Shown piece by piece: positions 38,801 through 47,978 of a DNA stretch of 58,561 nt. Under the pieces are notes generated by a model. The model was not told the origin of the DNA. It saw only the letters and a program-made list of their open reading frames with translations, and ran no database searches. Position 1 is the stretch's first letter, and each line of letters begins with the position of its first letter. The position numbers and the translations under genes are program-made. Origin of the DNA: Candidatus Omnitrophota bacterium (GTDB taxonomy: Bacteria > Omnitrophota > Gorgyraeia > Gygaellales > Profunditerraquicolaceae); the NCBI GenBank assembly GCA_029571225.1, contig JAKPTF010000068.1, forward strand, positions 1 to 58,561, written 5' to 3'.

Positions 38801-39313
38801 ATTATAAAAAAGTTCATTCGTGTCAACGAGCGGATCCGCGTGCCCGAGGTTCGCCTGATCGGGCCCGAGGGTAACCAGCTGGGTATCGTATCAACGGACA
38901 AGGCGAGGGAAATAGCAGTGCAGAACGAACTCGATCTGGTCGAGGTGGCTCCCCAGTCAGTACCGCCGGTATGCAGGATCATGGACTTTAGCAAGTTCAA
39001 ATACGACCAGGAAAAAAAGGAGCGGGAGGCCAAGAAGCACCAGAAGGCCGGCCGCATCAAGGAAATCCGTCTTCACCCCAACATCGACGAACACGATTTT
39101 CAGATAAAGGTAAAACAGGCGCTCGGCTTTATCAAGAAAAAGGACAGGGTCAAGGTCGACCTGTTCTTCAGGGGCAGGCAGATCGAGCATATGGACCTGG
39201 GCAGGAAGCTTATCGACAAGTTCATCGCCGATACGCGCAACGACGCCCTGCTGGAAAAAGAGCCTGCAATGGAAGGCAGGATCATAACGATGCTCCTCGC
39301 GCCCAAAAAATAG
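38801..39313 (+). CDS. infC: Translation initiation factor IF-3
   Basis: AGGAGG (38791-38796), then in-frame ATT ATA AAA AAG: IIKKFIRVNERIRVPEVRLIGPEGNQLGIVSTDKAREIA...LDLVEVAPQSVPPVCRIMDFSKFKY; no ATG/GTG/TTG at the expected start. Confidence 0.93.
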   Translation: MIKKFIRVNERIRVPEVRLIGPEGNQLGIVSTDKAREIAVQNELDLVEVAPQSVPPVCRIMDFSKFKYDQEKKEREAKKHQKAGRIKEIRLHPNIDEHDFQIKVKQALGFIKKKDRVKVDLFFRGRQIEHMDLGRKLIDKFIADTRNDALLEKEPAMEGRIITMLLAPKK

Positions 39314-39364
39314 GCCGCGGGCAGCGTCTGACAATTCGCGCATAACAGATGAGGTGATCGGGTC

Positions 39365-39565
39365 ATGAAAAAATTAAAGACGAAAAAAGGCGTTGCAAAA
39401 CGTTTCAAGCTCACCAAGAAGGGCAGGATTAAGTTCCGCCCGTCGGGCAAGAGCCATTTGAACACGAACAAGAAGGCGGATAAGCTGCGCAGGCTGCGCA
39501 AGGCGAAAACGCTTCCCAACAAAAAGGACGAGCAGCAGCTGCGGCGCATGCTGCCTTACGCGTAA
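39365..39565 (+). CDS. rpmI: 50S ribosomal protein L35
   Basis: MKKLKTKKGVAKRFKLTKKGRIKFRPSGKSHLNTNKK. Confidence 0.95.
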   Translation: MKKLKTKKGVAKRFKLTKKGRIKFRPSGKSHLNTNKKADKLRRLRKAKTLPNKKDEQQLRRMLPYA

Positions 39566-39576
39566 GGAGTTCGAAC

Positions 39577-39924
39577 ATGTCGAAGATCAAACACAGCGGT
39601 GCAACAAAACGAAGGAAAAAGCGTATTCTGGCGCGGGCCAAGGGGTTCAGGCTCAAGCGCTCGAAACAGTTCCAGCACGCGCGTCGCGCGGTCATGAAAG
39701 CGCTGACCTATGCATTCCGCGACCGCAAGAAGCGCAAGATCGAGTTCCGCGGCATCTGGATCGCGCGCATCAACGCGCTGTGCCGGCAGGAAGGCATTTC
39801 CTACAGCAGGTTCATCGCGGGCCTGAAGAAGGCAAAGGTGGCGCTCGACCGCAAATCGCTCGCGGCGATCGCGGTCAACGATGAGCCGACGTTCAAGAAG
39901 CTGATAGCGCTTGCCAAAAAATAA
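39577..39924 (+). CDS. rplT: 50S ribosomal protein L20
   Basis: RRKKRILARAKGFRLKRSKQFQHARRAVMKALTYAFRDRKKRKIEFRGIWIARINA. Confidence 0.97.
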   Translation: MSKIKHSGATKRRKKRILARAKGFRLKRSKQFQHARRAVMKALTYAFRDRKKRKIEFRGIWIARINALCRQEGISYSRFIAGLKKAKVALDRKSLAAIAVNDEPTFKKLIALAKK

Positions 39925-39932
39925 GGCAGTGT

Positions 39933-40586
39933 ATGTATATCATTATCGTCGGGTGCGGTCGGGTCGGGTCGGAGCTGGCGAAGCTGCTTTCCGCCGAAGG
40001 GCATAACGTCGTCATCATCGACAGGTCGCCGGCGTCCTTCGGGCGGCTCGGCAATACCTTTAACGGCCTGACGCTGGTAGGCAACGGCTTCTCGCTGGAC
40101 CTGCTGCGGCAGGCGGGAATCGAGAAGGCGGACGCGTTCTGTTCTTTGACAAACGGCGACAACACGAACCTTATTTCCGCCCAGGTCGCGCGCAAGATAT
40201 TCCATGTACCGAAGGTCATCACGAGGATCTATGACCCGCGCAGGGCGAATATCTATACGGCGCTGGGGCTCGACATATTGAGCGGCACCATCCTGTTTGC
40301 GTCCATGGTCCGCGACAAAATCGTGGAAAGCCGCTTTTCGAGCTACCTCATCGAATCAAAGGATATCGGCGTGCTGGAGGTCGAGGTCAAAGACGACCTC
40401 GAAGGCAAGACCATCAACGATATCAACGTGCCCGGGGAATTCATGGTGGTGGCGCTGCGCAGGCTCGCGGGCGTTACCATTCCGGAGCCCCGCACTCCCG
40501 TCGAGAAAAAAGACATCCTGATGGCGGTCGTTAAGGTCGAAGCCCTGGAGAAGATCAAGAAGAAGCTGAACCTTTCCGGTGGGTGA
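39933..40586 (+). CDS. TrkA-family potassium uptake regulatory protein
   Basis: MYIIIVGCGRVGSELAKLLSAEGHNVVIIDRSP; RCK N and C domains. Confidence 0.9.
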   Translation: MYIIIVGCGRVGSELAKLLSAEGHNVVIIDRSPASFGRLGNTFNGLTLVGNGFSLDLLRQAGIEKADAFCSLTNGDNTNLISAQVARKIFHVPKVITRIYDPRRANIYTALGLDILSGTILFASMVRDKIVESRFSSYLIESKDIGVLEVEVKDDLEGKTINDINVPGEFMVVALRRLAGVTIPEPRTPVEKKDILMAVVKVEALEKIKKKLNLSGG

Positions 40587-40590
40587 GTCG

Positions 40591-41253
40591 ATGTATATCA
40601 TTATCGTAGGCGCTGGCAAAGTCGGGTATTTTCTCGCAAAACGGCTCATTGCCGGCAAGCACACGGTCAGCATCGTTGAAAAAGACAAGGCGCTGTGCGA
40701 GGATATCGCAAAAGAACTCGAGGCACTGGTTATCAACGGCGATGGGTGCGACCCGGAGATCCTCGAAGAGGCGGGAATCAAGCGGGCGGACGTCGTTGCC
40801 GCGGTGACCGGGGAGGACGAGGACAATCTGATCATATGCCAGCTCTGCAAGGAGCTTTTCAAGGTCAACCGTACGGTCGGACGCGTCAACAACCCGGATA
40901 ACGAGCGGACGTTCTCGGAGCTGGGCGTGGACGTGCCGGTCGACGCGACCATGATCATCGGCAAAATCATCGAAGGGGAAGTCTCTTTCTCCGATTTCGT
41001 CAATCTTATGTCCTTCAAGCGCGGCAAGTTATCGATCGTCCGCATCGATCTGCCTGCCAACTCGCCGGTGACCAATAAAAAGGTCAAGGATGTGCGCCTT
41101 CCGCAAGATTCCGTGCTCGTCTCGATCGTCAGGCACGATGACGTCATCGTGCCCAGGGGCGACACGGTCTTTATGACCGGGGACGACATCATCGCGATTA
41201 CCGGCGTCGGCAATGAATCGCAGTTGCTGGCGCTGTTCTACGAAAAGCTGTAA
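40591..41253 (+). CDS. TrkA-family potassium uptake regulatory protein (second copy)
   Basis: MYIIIVGAGKVGYFLAKRLIAGKHTVSIVEKDK...VINGDGCDPEILEEAGI. Confidence 0.9.
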   Translation: MYIIIVGAGKVGYFLAKRLIAGKHTVSIVEKDKALCEDIAKELEALVINGDGCDPEILEEAGIKRADVVAAVTGEDEDNLIICQLCKELFKVNRTVGRVNNPDNERTFSELGVDVPVDATMIIGKIIEGEVSFSDFVNLMSFKRGKLSIVRIDLPANSPVTNKKVKDVRLPQDSVLVSIVRHDDVIVPRGDTVFMTGDDIIAITGVGNESQLLALFYEKL

Positions 41254-41257
41254 AGCC

Positions 41258-41377
41258 ATGAAGCCAGGGATCATCGTAAACGCCGTTCTCGGGATCGCCA
41301 CCGAGATCCTGTATGCCGTTGCCATCATGCTCGCAGCGCTGGCGACCTGCCTGGTATTTTCCGCGATAAAACCATGA
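41258..41377 (+). CDS. 39-aa predicted membrane microprotein between trkA and trkH
   Basis: MKPGIIVNAVLGIATEILYAVAIMLAALATCLVFSAIKP; fills the gap between two genes; ATGA overlap with trkH; absent from ORF track. Confidence 0.65.
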   Translation: MKPGIIVNAVLGIATEILYAVAIMLAALATCLVFSAIKP

Positions 41378-42882
41378 TCCTGAAGCCGAGCCTCGAGGAC
41401 GTCAAGATAATCGGGTTTTATCTGGGCAAGATAATCCTGGCCCTCGGCGCGTCCATGGCGCTGCCGCTGGCCGTGTCGCTGGCGCTGGGGGAATACAGCC
41501 CGTGCGCGGATTTCGCCATCGGGATCGAAATAGCATTGATCGCGGGACTCGTCCTCCATCGGGTCTGCCGCACGGACATGGACCTGCGCTGGATGCACGG
41601 GATGATCGTCGTGTCTCTGTCCTGGATCGTGGCGATGTTCATCGCCGCGGTGCCGCTCTATTTAAGCGGCCACTGGAGTTCGTTCTTCGATACATGTTTT
41701 GATACCATGTCGGGGTTCACGACAACGGGTTTTGTCCTTGTCCGGGACCTGGATCATATTTCCTGCGGGCATAATCTGTGGCGCCACCTTATCATGTTCA
41801 TCGGCGGCCAGGGCATGGTTATCGTTGCACTCTCGTTCTTTGTAAAAGGGGTTTCCGGGGCCTTCAAGATGTATGTCGGCGAAGGCCGGGACGAAAAGAT
41901 CCTCCCCAACGTCATACAATCCAGCAGGTTCATCTGGCTCGTCAGCATCGTGTACCTGGTCCTGGGCACCGCAGCTCTTGGCATAGCCGGCTGCTGCGCG
42001 GGCATGCGGCCTTTCAATGCGTTTTTCCAGGGCGTCTGCCTCTTCATGGCGGCGTTCGATACGGGCGGCTTTGCGCCCCACTCGCAAAGCATCGTTTATT
42101 ACCACAGCCTTGCGTTCGAGGTCATCACCATGATCATCATGATACTCGGCGGCGGCCTTAACTTCCGGCTGCATTACCACGCATGGATGGGGAACCGCCG
42201 CGAGGTCCTGAAAAATATCGAGACAAGGGCTTTTTTTATCACGGTTTTTATAACTTTTTTGATCACGGCCGCCGGCTTGAGCGGTTCGAACATATATCCG
42301 CACGCGATGGTCATGTTCCGCCGGGGTTTTTATCATTTGATTTCCGCTCATACGACCACCGGTTTTCAGACCGTGTACGGCCAGCAGTTCTTCACCGAAT
42401 GGGGAGATCTGGCCGTCGTCGGGCTTCTTCTTTCAATGATGCTGGGCGGTGCCGCGTGTTCCACGACGGGCGGGATCAAAGTGTTCAGGATCGGCCTTAT
42501 TGCTCAGGCGTTCGTCCAGGACGTGAAACGCATCCTTTCTCCGGAACGGGCGGCGGTCATACAAAAATTCCATCATGTCCGGGAGGTGTTTCTCGACGAT
42601 AAGATGGTGCGTTCGACGCTGATCATCACGTTCGCATATCTTATTTTCTACGGGGCCGGTTCGCTTATCGGCATGCTGTTCGGATACCCGTTTTTGAAGT
42701 CCCTGTTCGAGTCAACGTCCGCCGCTGCGAATATCGGGCTGTCGAGCGGCATTGTCTCGCCGGCAATGCCCGCGGTTTTAAAGGCGACGTATATCGTCCA
42801 GATGTGGGCAGGCCGGCTCGAGTTTATGTCAGTGTTGACCTTGCTGGGATTCTTCGTTGCGGCAATAAAGGGGAAACGATGA
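41374..42882 (+). CDS. trkH: TrkH-family potassium transporter
   Basis: SSFFDTCFDTMSGFTTTGFVLVRDLDHI...GGQGMVIVALSFF...GGAACSTTGGIKVFRIGLI. Confidence 0.95.
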   Translation: MILKPSLEDVKIIGFYLGKIILALGASMALPLAVSLALGEYSPCADFAIGIEIALIAGLVLHRVCRTDMDLRWMHGMIVVSLSWIVAMFIAAVPLYLSGHWSSFFDTCFDTMSGFTTTGFVLVRDLDHISCGHNLWRHLIMFIGGQGMVIVALSFFVKGVSGAFKMYVGEGRDEKILPNVIQSSRFIWLVSIVYLVLGTAALGIAGCCAGMRPFNAFFQGVCLFMAAFDTGGFAPHSQSIVYYHSLAFEVITMIIMILGGGLNFRLHYHAWMGNRREVLKNIETRAFFITVFITFLITAAGLSGSNIYPHAMVMFRRGFYHLISAHTTTGFQTVYGQQFFTEWGDLAVVGLLLSMMLGGAACSTTGGIKVFRIGLIAQAFVQDVKRILSPERAAVIQKFHHVREVFLDDKMVRSTLIITFAYLIFYGAGSLIGMLFGYPFLKSLFESTSAAANIGLSSGIVSPAMPAVLKATYIVQMWAGRLEFMSVLTLLGFFVAAIKGKR

Positions 42883-43364
42883 AACTCTGCGCAGGCGCGA
42901 TGATTTGTGCGGCTGTTCTCATCGCCGGCGCCAGGGCATGTCCGGCCCAAGCAATATCGAGCGCAGAGCTCATCTCGCAGTCGCGGGATTTCGACGGTAA
43001 AAACGTGACGTATGCCGGCGAGGTCATCGGCGACGTAATGCGGCGCGGGGATCACGCCTGGATCAACATCAGCGACGGCGCCGGTGCAGTGGGCGTCTGG
43101 GTACCATCTGACCTGGCGGCGCGTATTTCCCAGACGGGTGATTTCAAACATACCGGGGACACGGTCGAGGTAGTGGGCATATTCAACAGATCGTGCGTTG
43201 AGCACGGCGGCGACCTTGATATTCACGCCAGGGAGCTTCGGATTATCGCCGCCGGCAAGCCCCGCATGACCTGTAGCTTGAATAAGGTAAAAAAAGACTG
43301 GGCGGTTAAACTGTTAGGAGTTGTTGCGATCGTATGGATATTGACGCTGTTAAAAATGCGCTGA
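42879..43364 (+). CDS. Secreted OB-fold-like membrane-anchored protein
   Basis: Signal peptide MKLCAGAMICAAVLIAGARACPAQA; KNVTYAGEVIGDVMRRGDHAWINISDGAGAVGVWV resembles OB-fold (tRNA_anti-like); C-terminal TM VKLLGVVAIVWILTLL; ATGA overlap with trkH. Confidence 0.65.
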   Translation: MKLCAGAMICAAVLIAGARACPAQAISSAELISQSRDFDGKNVTYAGEVIGDVMRRGDHAWINISDGAGAVGVWVPSDLAARISQTGDFKHTGDTVEVVGIFNRSCVEHGGDLDIHARELRIIAAGKPRMTCSLNKVKKDWAVKLLGVVAIVWILTLLKMR

Positions 43365-44380
43365 TACAGGAACTGGATGCGGTGCGGGCAGCCGGTGAGC
43401 TGGAGGCTTTGCGGGCCAAATACCTTGGCAGAAAGGGAGTGCTGGCTGATCTGACCGGGTCTATCCCGTCTTTGCCCCCGGAACAGCGCGGGGCGTTCGG
43501 CAAAAGAGTCAACGAGCTCAAGGCCTCGATGGCCGCTTTGTTCGACGAAAAACAAAGGGCCCTGGGAATCGCTCCGGCAGGCCGCGCGGCCGAAATGCCC
43601 GACATGGGCATGCCCGGGATTGCTCAGGATGTGGGCAGACTCCATGTCCTGACGCAGACCATCAACGAGATATGCGATATATTTGTCCGCATGGGCTTTT
43701 TGATTGTCGATGGGCTCGAGGTCGAGACGGAATACAACAATTTCACCGGTTTGAACATCCCCCTTGAGCATCCGTCGCGGGAGGCCTTTGACACGTTCTA
43801 CCTCAAGGACCTGGATGCGGCTGCCCTCGGCAGGCCGGCTTCCGACGGCAAGCTGCTTTTGCGGTCGCAGACCTCGTCGGTTCAGATCTCGGTCATGAAA
43901 GAGCGCAAACCGCCGCTGGCAGTGGTCGCGCCGGGGCGCGTGTACAGGCCCGATGCGGTGGACGCGTCGCACTCGTTCATGTTCCATCAGATAGAGGGCT
44001 TCCTGGTGGACAAGGATGTGAAGTTCTCCGACCTTAAGGGGACGCTCGAATTTTTCGCTAAAGCCGTGTTCGGCCAGGATATCAGGATGCGGTTCAGGCC
44101 GCATTTCTTCCCGTTCACCGAGCCGTCCGCGGAGATAGACATTTCCTGCATCATCTGCAAAGGCAAAGGATGTTCCGTGTGCGGCAAAAAGGGGTGGCTT
44201 GAGATCCTCGGCTCAGGCATGATACATCCCAACGTGTTCACCAACGTCGGGTACGACCCGAAGAAATACACCGGTTTTGCGTTCGGCATGGGCGTCGAGC
44301 GCATCGCCATGCTCAAATACGGCATCAATGACATACGCCTGTTTTACGAGAACGATCTGCGGTTCCTGCGGCAGTTTTAA
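43334..44380 (+). CDS. pheS: Phenylalanyl-tRNA synthetase alpha subunit
   Basis: LRSQTSSVQISVMKERKPPLAVVAPGRVYRPDAVDASHSFMFHQIEGFLVDKDV; ILGSGMIHPNV. Confidence 0.96.
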   Translation: MDIDAVKNALIQELDAVRAAGELEALRAKYLGRKGVLADLTGSIPSLPPEQRGAFGKRVNELKASMAALFDEKQRALGIAPAGRAAEMPDMGMPGIAQDVGRLHVLTQTINEICDIFVRMGFLIVDGLEVETEYNNFTGLNIPLEHPSREAFDTFYLKDLDAAALGRPASDGKLLLRSQTSSVQISVMKERKPPLAVVAPGRVYRPDAVDASHSFMFHQIEGFLVDKDVKFSDLKGTLEFFAKAVFGQDIRMRFRPHFFPFTEPSAEIDISCIICKGKGCSVCGKKGWLEILGSGMIHPNVFTNVGYDPKKYTGFAFGMGVERIAMLKYGINDIRLFYENDLRFLRQF

Positions 44381-44382
44381 TT

Positions 44383-46416
44383 ATGAAAATAACCTATAAC
44401 TGGATAAAAGAATTCGTCCCCGTCGCAATATCGCCGGAGAAACTCGCCGATAAGCTGACCATGGCCGGCATCGAGGTCAAGGCGGTCGAGCCCAGGGACG
44501 GCGATTTCGTGTTCGAGATCGAGATCACGTCGAACAGGCCGGACTGGCTGAGCGTCCTGGGTATCGCACGGGAAGTCGCAGCGCTGACGGGCAAAAAACT
44601 CAAAATCCCGGCAGGGAAAAAAGCACATGCCCGCGCTGCCGGGTCAGCCGGATGGAAAATCTCCCTCGAGGACCGCACAGACTGCCCGTTGTATACGGCC
44701 AGGATCCTCACGGAGGTTTCGGTCGGGCCGTCTCCGGACTGGCTGCGCAAACGCCTTGAGCTCGTCGGCTGCCGAAGCGTCAATAACGTCGTCGATATCA
44801 CGAATTATTGCCTGTACGAACTTGGAGAGCCGCTCCATGCGTTCGACGCCGCGACGCTCGACGGCGGGATGATCGTGGTGCGCAGGGCCCGGCCCGGGGA
44901 AAAGATCACGACCATCGACGGCCAGGAGCGCGCGTTAAACCCCTCCGTGCTGGTCATCGCGGACGCGAAAAAGCCGGTCGCTGTCGCGGGCGTCATGGGC
45001 GGCAAGGATACGGAGGTCACTGACCGGACAAAAACGGTTTTGCTGGAAGCGGCGATATTCCGTCCCGTCATCGTCAGGCGCGGCAGGCAGTCGCTCGGGC
45101 TTCAAAGCGAGGCGTCATACAGGTTTGAACGGGGCATCGATCCTTCGGTCGTTGAGATCGCATCGCTGCGCGCTGCGGGGCTTATGAGGGAGTTATGCGC
45201 TGCGCAGCCGGCCGGAGCAGCCAGCTCCCCTGCGCTCAGATATACCGGCCGCACCATAGCGATGAGCGTGCCCAGGGTCGGAAAGGTTCTTGGCATCACG
45301 GTCTCCGCGGCTCGGATAAAGTCCATCCTGTCAGCCCTGGGTTTTGCGGTGAAGAACAAAGGGCCGTCGGTTTTGAATGTACAGGTGCCTGCGCACAGGC
45401 AGGATGCCGGCGCAGAGATCGACCTGATAGAGGAGGTCGCCCGGATCGAAGGGTTCGACCGGGTAGCGGCGAGCTTGCCATCAATCAAAATGCAGGTCGC
45501 GCATGACAGCCCGTATCAGCGCATCGCAAAGGCGAAGTCCCTTCTGACAGGCCTTGGCCTTGACGAGGTCGTCACGTACAGCATGCTTGACCGCAAAACG
45601 CTTGCGGGCTTCTGGGACAATGACCAGGCCCTGGTCGCGATCGCGAATCCTTTGAGCGAAGAGCAGGAGCTGCTCCGGCCGGTGCTGATGCCGGGGGTGG
45701 TTGCCGCTGTCGCGCATAATCTAAGGCAGCAACAGGACTTTGTGGCGGTTTTTGAGATCGCCAGGACATATCAGTTGCGGCAGGGCCGTCTGCACGAAAA
45801 CTACCATCTCTGCGTCGCGGTCTGCGGCCAGAAAACCGTATGGCTTGAACAGCAGAAGCATCGCGTTACTGACACGCCCGGATTTCTGCACCTGAAAGGG
45901 ATCGTAGCCGCGCTTTTCGACAGATCTGCCGCAGGGCCGTATGAGTTCAAGGCCGTTGACGCATACCGCGTTGACATTGCCGGGCCGCAGGGCCAGCTGG
46001 GCACCATGCGCAGGATGGGCGGGGATGTTCTTGACCGGCTCGCGGTCAAGAATAGGGAGATCTATGCGGCCGAGATCTCGCTGAACGCAATTATCGGCGC
46101 CGGCGCTCAACAGCACAGGTATGCGCCGGTCAGCAGGTATCCGGGCATCAGCCGAGATATCAGCGTCGTTGTTAAGGACGACGTGGCCACAACGCAGGTT
46201 ATTGAACAGATCAAACAGCACGGCGGGGAATTTTTACAGCGCGTGTCGATCAGCGACTATTATAAGGGCAAACCCATACCCGACGGCCATAAGAATCTGA
46301 CCGTGTCCTGTTTTTACCGCTCCGTCAGCCGCACGCTTCAGGAAGAAGAGGTGAACGCGGCGCACAACGCGGTCATCGCGTTCCTGAAGGACCGTTTGCA
46401 GGCAACGATCCGCTGA
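44383..46416 (+). CDS. pheT: Phenylalanyl-tRNA synthetase beta subunit, short form without the EMAP-like OB domain
   Basis: MKITYNWIKEFVPVAISPEKLADKLTMAGIEVKAVEPRDGDFVFEIEITSNRPDWLSVLGIAREVAALTG; 677 aa. Confidence 0.95.
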   Translation: MKITYNWIKEFVPVAISPEKLADKLTMAGIEVKAVEPRDGDFVFEIEITSNRPDWLSVLGIAREVAALTGKKLKIPAGKKAHARAAGSAGWKISLEDRTDCPLYTARILTEVSVGPSPDWLRKRLELVGCRSVNNVVDITNYCLYELGEPLHAFDAATLDGGMIVVRRARPGEKITTIDGQERALNPSVLVIADAKKPVAVAGVMGGKDTEVTDRTKTVLLEAAIFRPVIVRRGRQSLGLQSEASYRFERGIDPSVVEIASLRAAGLMRELCAAQPAGAASSPALRYTGRTIAMSVPRVGKVLGITVSAARIKSILSALGFAVKNKGPSVLNVQVPAHRQDAGAEIDLIEEVARIEGFDRVAASLPSIKMQVAHDSPYQRIAKAKSLLTGLGLDEVVTYSMLDRKTLAGFWDNDQALVAIANPLSEEQELLRPVLMPGVVAAVAHNLRQQQDFVAVFEIARTYQLRQGRLHENYHLCVAVCGQKTVWLEQQKHRVTDTPGFLHLKGIVAALFDRSAAGPYEFKAVDAYRVDIAGPQGQLGTMRRMGGDVLDRLAVKNREIYAAEISLNAIIGAGAQQHRYAPVSRYPGISRDISVVVKDDVATTQVIEQIKQHGGEFLQRVSISDYYKGKPIPDGHKNLTVSCFYRSVSRTLQEEEVNAAHNAVIAFLKDRLQATIR

Positions 46417-46419
46417 TCC

Positions 46420-46448
46420 TTGACTGGCCGGGTGCGGCGTGGTATACT
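46420..46448 (+). promoter_or_regulatory. Sigma70-like promoter of the 6S RNA candidate
   Basis: TTGACT-N17-TATACT. Confidence 0.8.
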
Positions 46449-46454
46449 GTGGGT

Positions 46455-46630
46455 GCAGTAAGCTCTTTTATATCCCTGCCGTGTTCGTTGGCAATGCTTG
46501 ATAATTGGTGAACCAACACAATCACTATGGGAGCTTCGATTCTGCTGCGCCTTGGCGCAGAGAGAGGGCACCCACCTGACACCGTAAGGTTCAGCCATCA
46601 AGCGCCAACGACACAGTGCGGGGATATTTT
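46455..46630 (+). ncRNA. ssrS: 6S RNA
   Basis: Closing stem TATCCCTGCCGTGTTCGTTGGC (46471-46492) with GCCAACGACACAGTGCGGGGATA (46603-46625); inner pairs GCTTGAT/ATCAAGC and TGAACC/GGTTCA; CACCTGACACCGTAAGGTTCAGCC 3' bubble side; location immediately before rarA. Confidence 0.78.
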
Positions 46631-46634
46631 ATTT

Positions 46635-47978
46635 ATGGACCTCTTTTCCAAAGAGCCGGCAAAAAAAGATTTCAAGTCCCTGCCCCTGGCCGCGCGCATG
46701 CGGCCCCAGCGCCTGGAGGATTTCATCGGCCAGGAGCACATCCTGGGCCCGGGCAAACTCCTGCGCCGCGCGATCGAGGCAGACCGCATGAGCTCGGTGA
46801 TCCTGTTCGGCCCGCCGGGATGCGGCAAGACCTCGCTTGCCGTCTGCATCGCAGGCGTGACAAAATCCTTTTATACCGCGATCAACGCGACGACCTCAAG
46901 CGTTGACGAGATGCGAAAAGCGATCGCGCAGGCCAAGCTGCGCCGCGCCAACGAAGGCGCCAGGACCATTCTGTTTATCGACGAAATACACCGGTTCAAT
47001 AAAGCGCAACAGGACGTTCTTCTGCCGGACGTCGAACAGGGCAATCCGGTCCTCATCGGCGCAACCGTCCATAACCCGTTTTTCTACATTGCATCGCCCC
47101 TGGTATCCCGCTCTTTGGTGCTGGAATTAAAACCTTTACAGGACAGCCAGATAGTCCAGATTATGCGGCTCGCCCTGAAGGATAAGACGCGCGGACTGGG
47201 CGCGTTCAAGGTCAAGGCGGACAAACAGGCGCTTGACTTCCTCGCGAAGGTCTGCGAGGGAGATGCGCGCAGGGCGCTCAACGCGCTTGAGCTGGGCGTG
47301 CTGACGACGCCGAAGGCAAAAGACGGATCGATCCGTTTCACGCTCGAGACCGCTGCCGAATCCATACAGAAAAAGCCCGTTGTGTACGACAAGGACGAGG
47401 ACGGCCATTACGACACCGCCAGCGCCTTCATAAAATCAATGCGCGGATCGGATCCCGACGCCGCGATCTACTGGATGGCGAAAATGCTCTATGCCGGCGA
47501 GGACCCGCGGTTCATCGCCCGACGGGTATGCATACTTGCGGCAGAGGATGTCGGCAACGCGGATCCGCTCGCGCTCGTGCTGGCAAACGCCGCGCTGCAG
47601 ATCGCCGAATTCGTGGGAATGCCGGAGGCGCGCATCCCCCTGGCGCAGGCGGTGACGTATGTGTCCTGCGCGCCGAAATCGAACGCCGCGTACCTCGCGG
47701 TCGATAAGGCGTACGCGGATATCGAATCAGGCAGGGTGCAGGAAGTGCCCGATCATCTCAAGAGCACCGCATATGCGGCCGCAGAAAAGCTCGGACACGG
47801 CAAAGGGTACAAATACAGCCACGATTTCCCCGGCCATTACGTGGACCAGAAATACACGCCGCTGCCGGTCAAATATTATATCCCGACGGATATCGGGTAT
47901 GAGGCAAAGATAAAGGCGCGGATGGAGAAGCTTAAAACCGGGCAGGGCCCCATTATTAAGGAGAAGGAGACCGCATGA
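46635..47978 (+). CDS. rarA: Replication-associated recombination protein A
   Basis: LAARMRPQRLEDFIGQEHILGPGKLLRRAIEADRMSSVILFGPPGCGKTSLA; start trimmed to ATG 46635. Confidence 0.95.
   Translation: MDLFSKEPAKKDFKSLPLAARMRPQRLEDFIGQEHILGPGKLLRRAIEADRMSSVILFGPPGCGKTSLAVCIAGVTKSFYTAINATTSSVDEMRKAIAQAKLRRANEGARTILFIDEIHRFNKAQQDVLLPDVEQGNPVLIGATVHNPFFYIASPLVSRSLVLELKPLQDSQIVQIMRLALKDKTRGLGAFKVKADKQALDFLAKVCEGDARRALNALELGVLTTPKAKDGSIRFTLETAAESIQKKPVVYDKDEDGHYDTASAFIKSMRGSDPDAAIYWMAKMLYAGEDPRFIARRVCILAAEDVGNADPLALVLANAALQIAEFVGMPEARIPLAQAVTYVSCAPKSNAAYLAVDKAYADIESGRVQEVPDHLKSTAYAAAEKLGHGKGYKYSHDFPGHYVDQKYTPLPVKYYIPTDIGYEAKIKARMEKLKTGQGPIIKEKETA

Noticed and set aside
38242-39060. 272-aa minus ORF antisense to thrS/infC
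   Set aside because: No domain signature; overlaps two well supported genes.
43223-44104. 293-aa minus ORF antisense to pheS
   Set aside because: Shadow ORF produced by GC-biased codon positions.
46527-46634. N-terminal extension of the rarA ORF (MGASILLRLGAERGHPPDT...)
   Set aside because: It lies within the 6S RNA candidate; the conserved RarA N-terminus starts at 46635.
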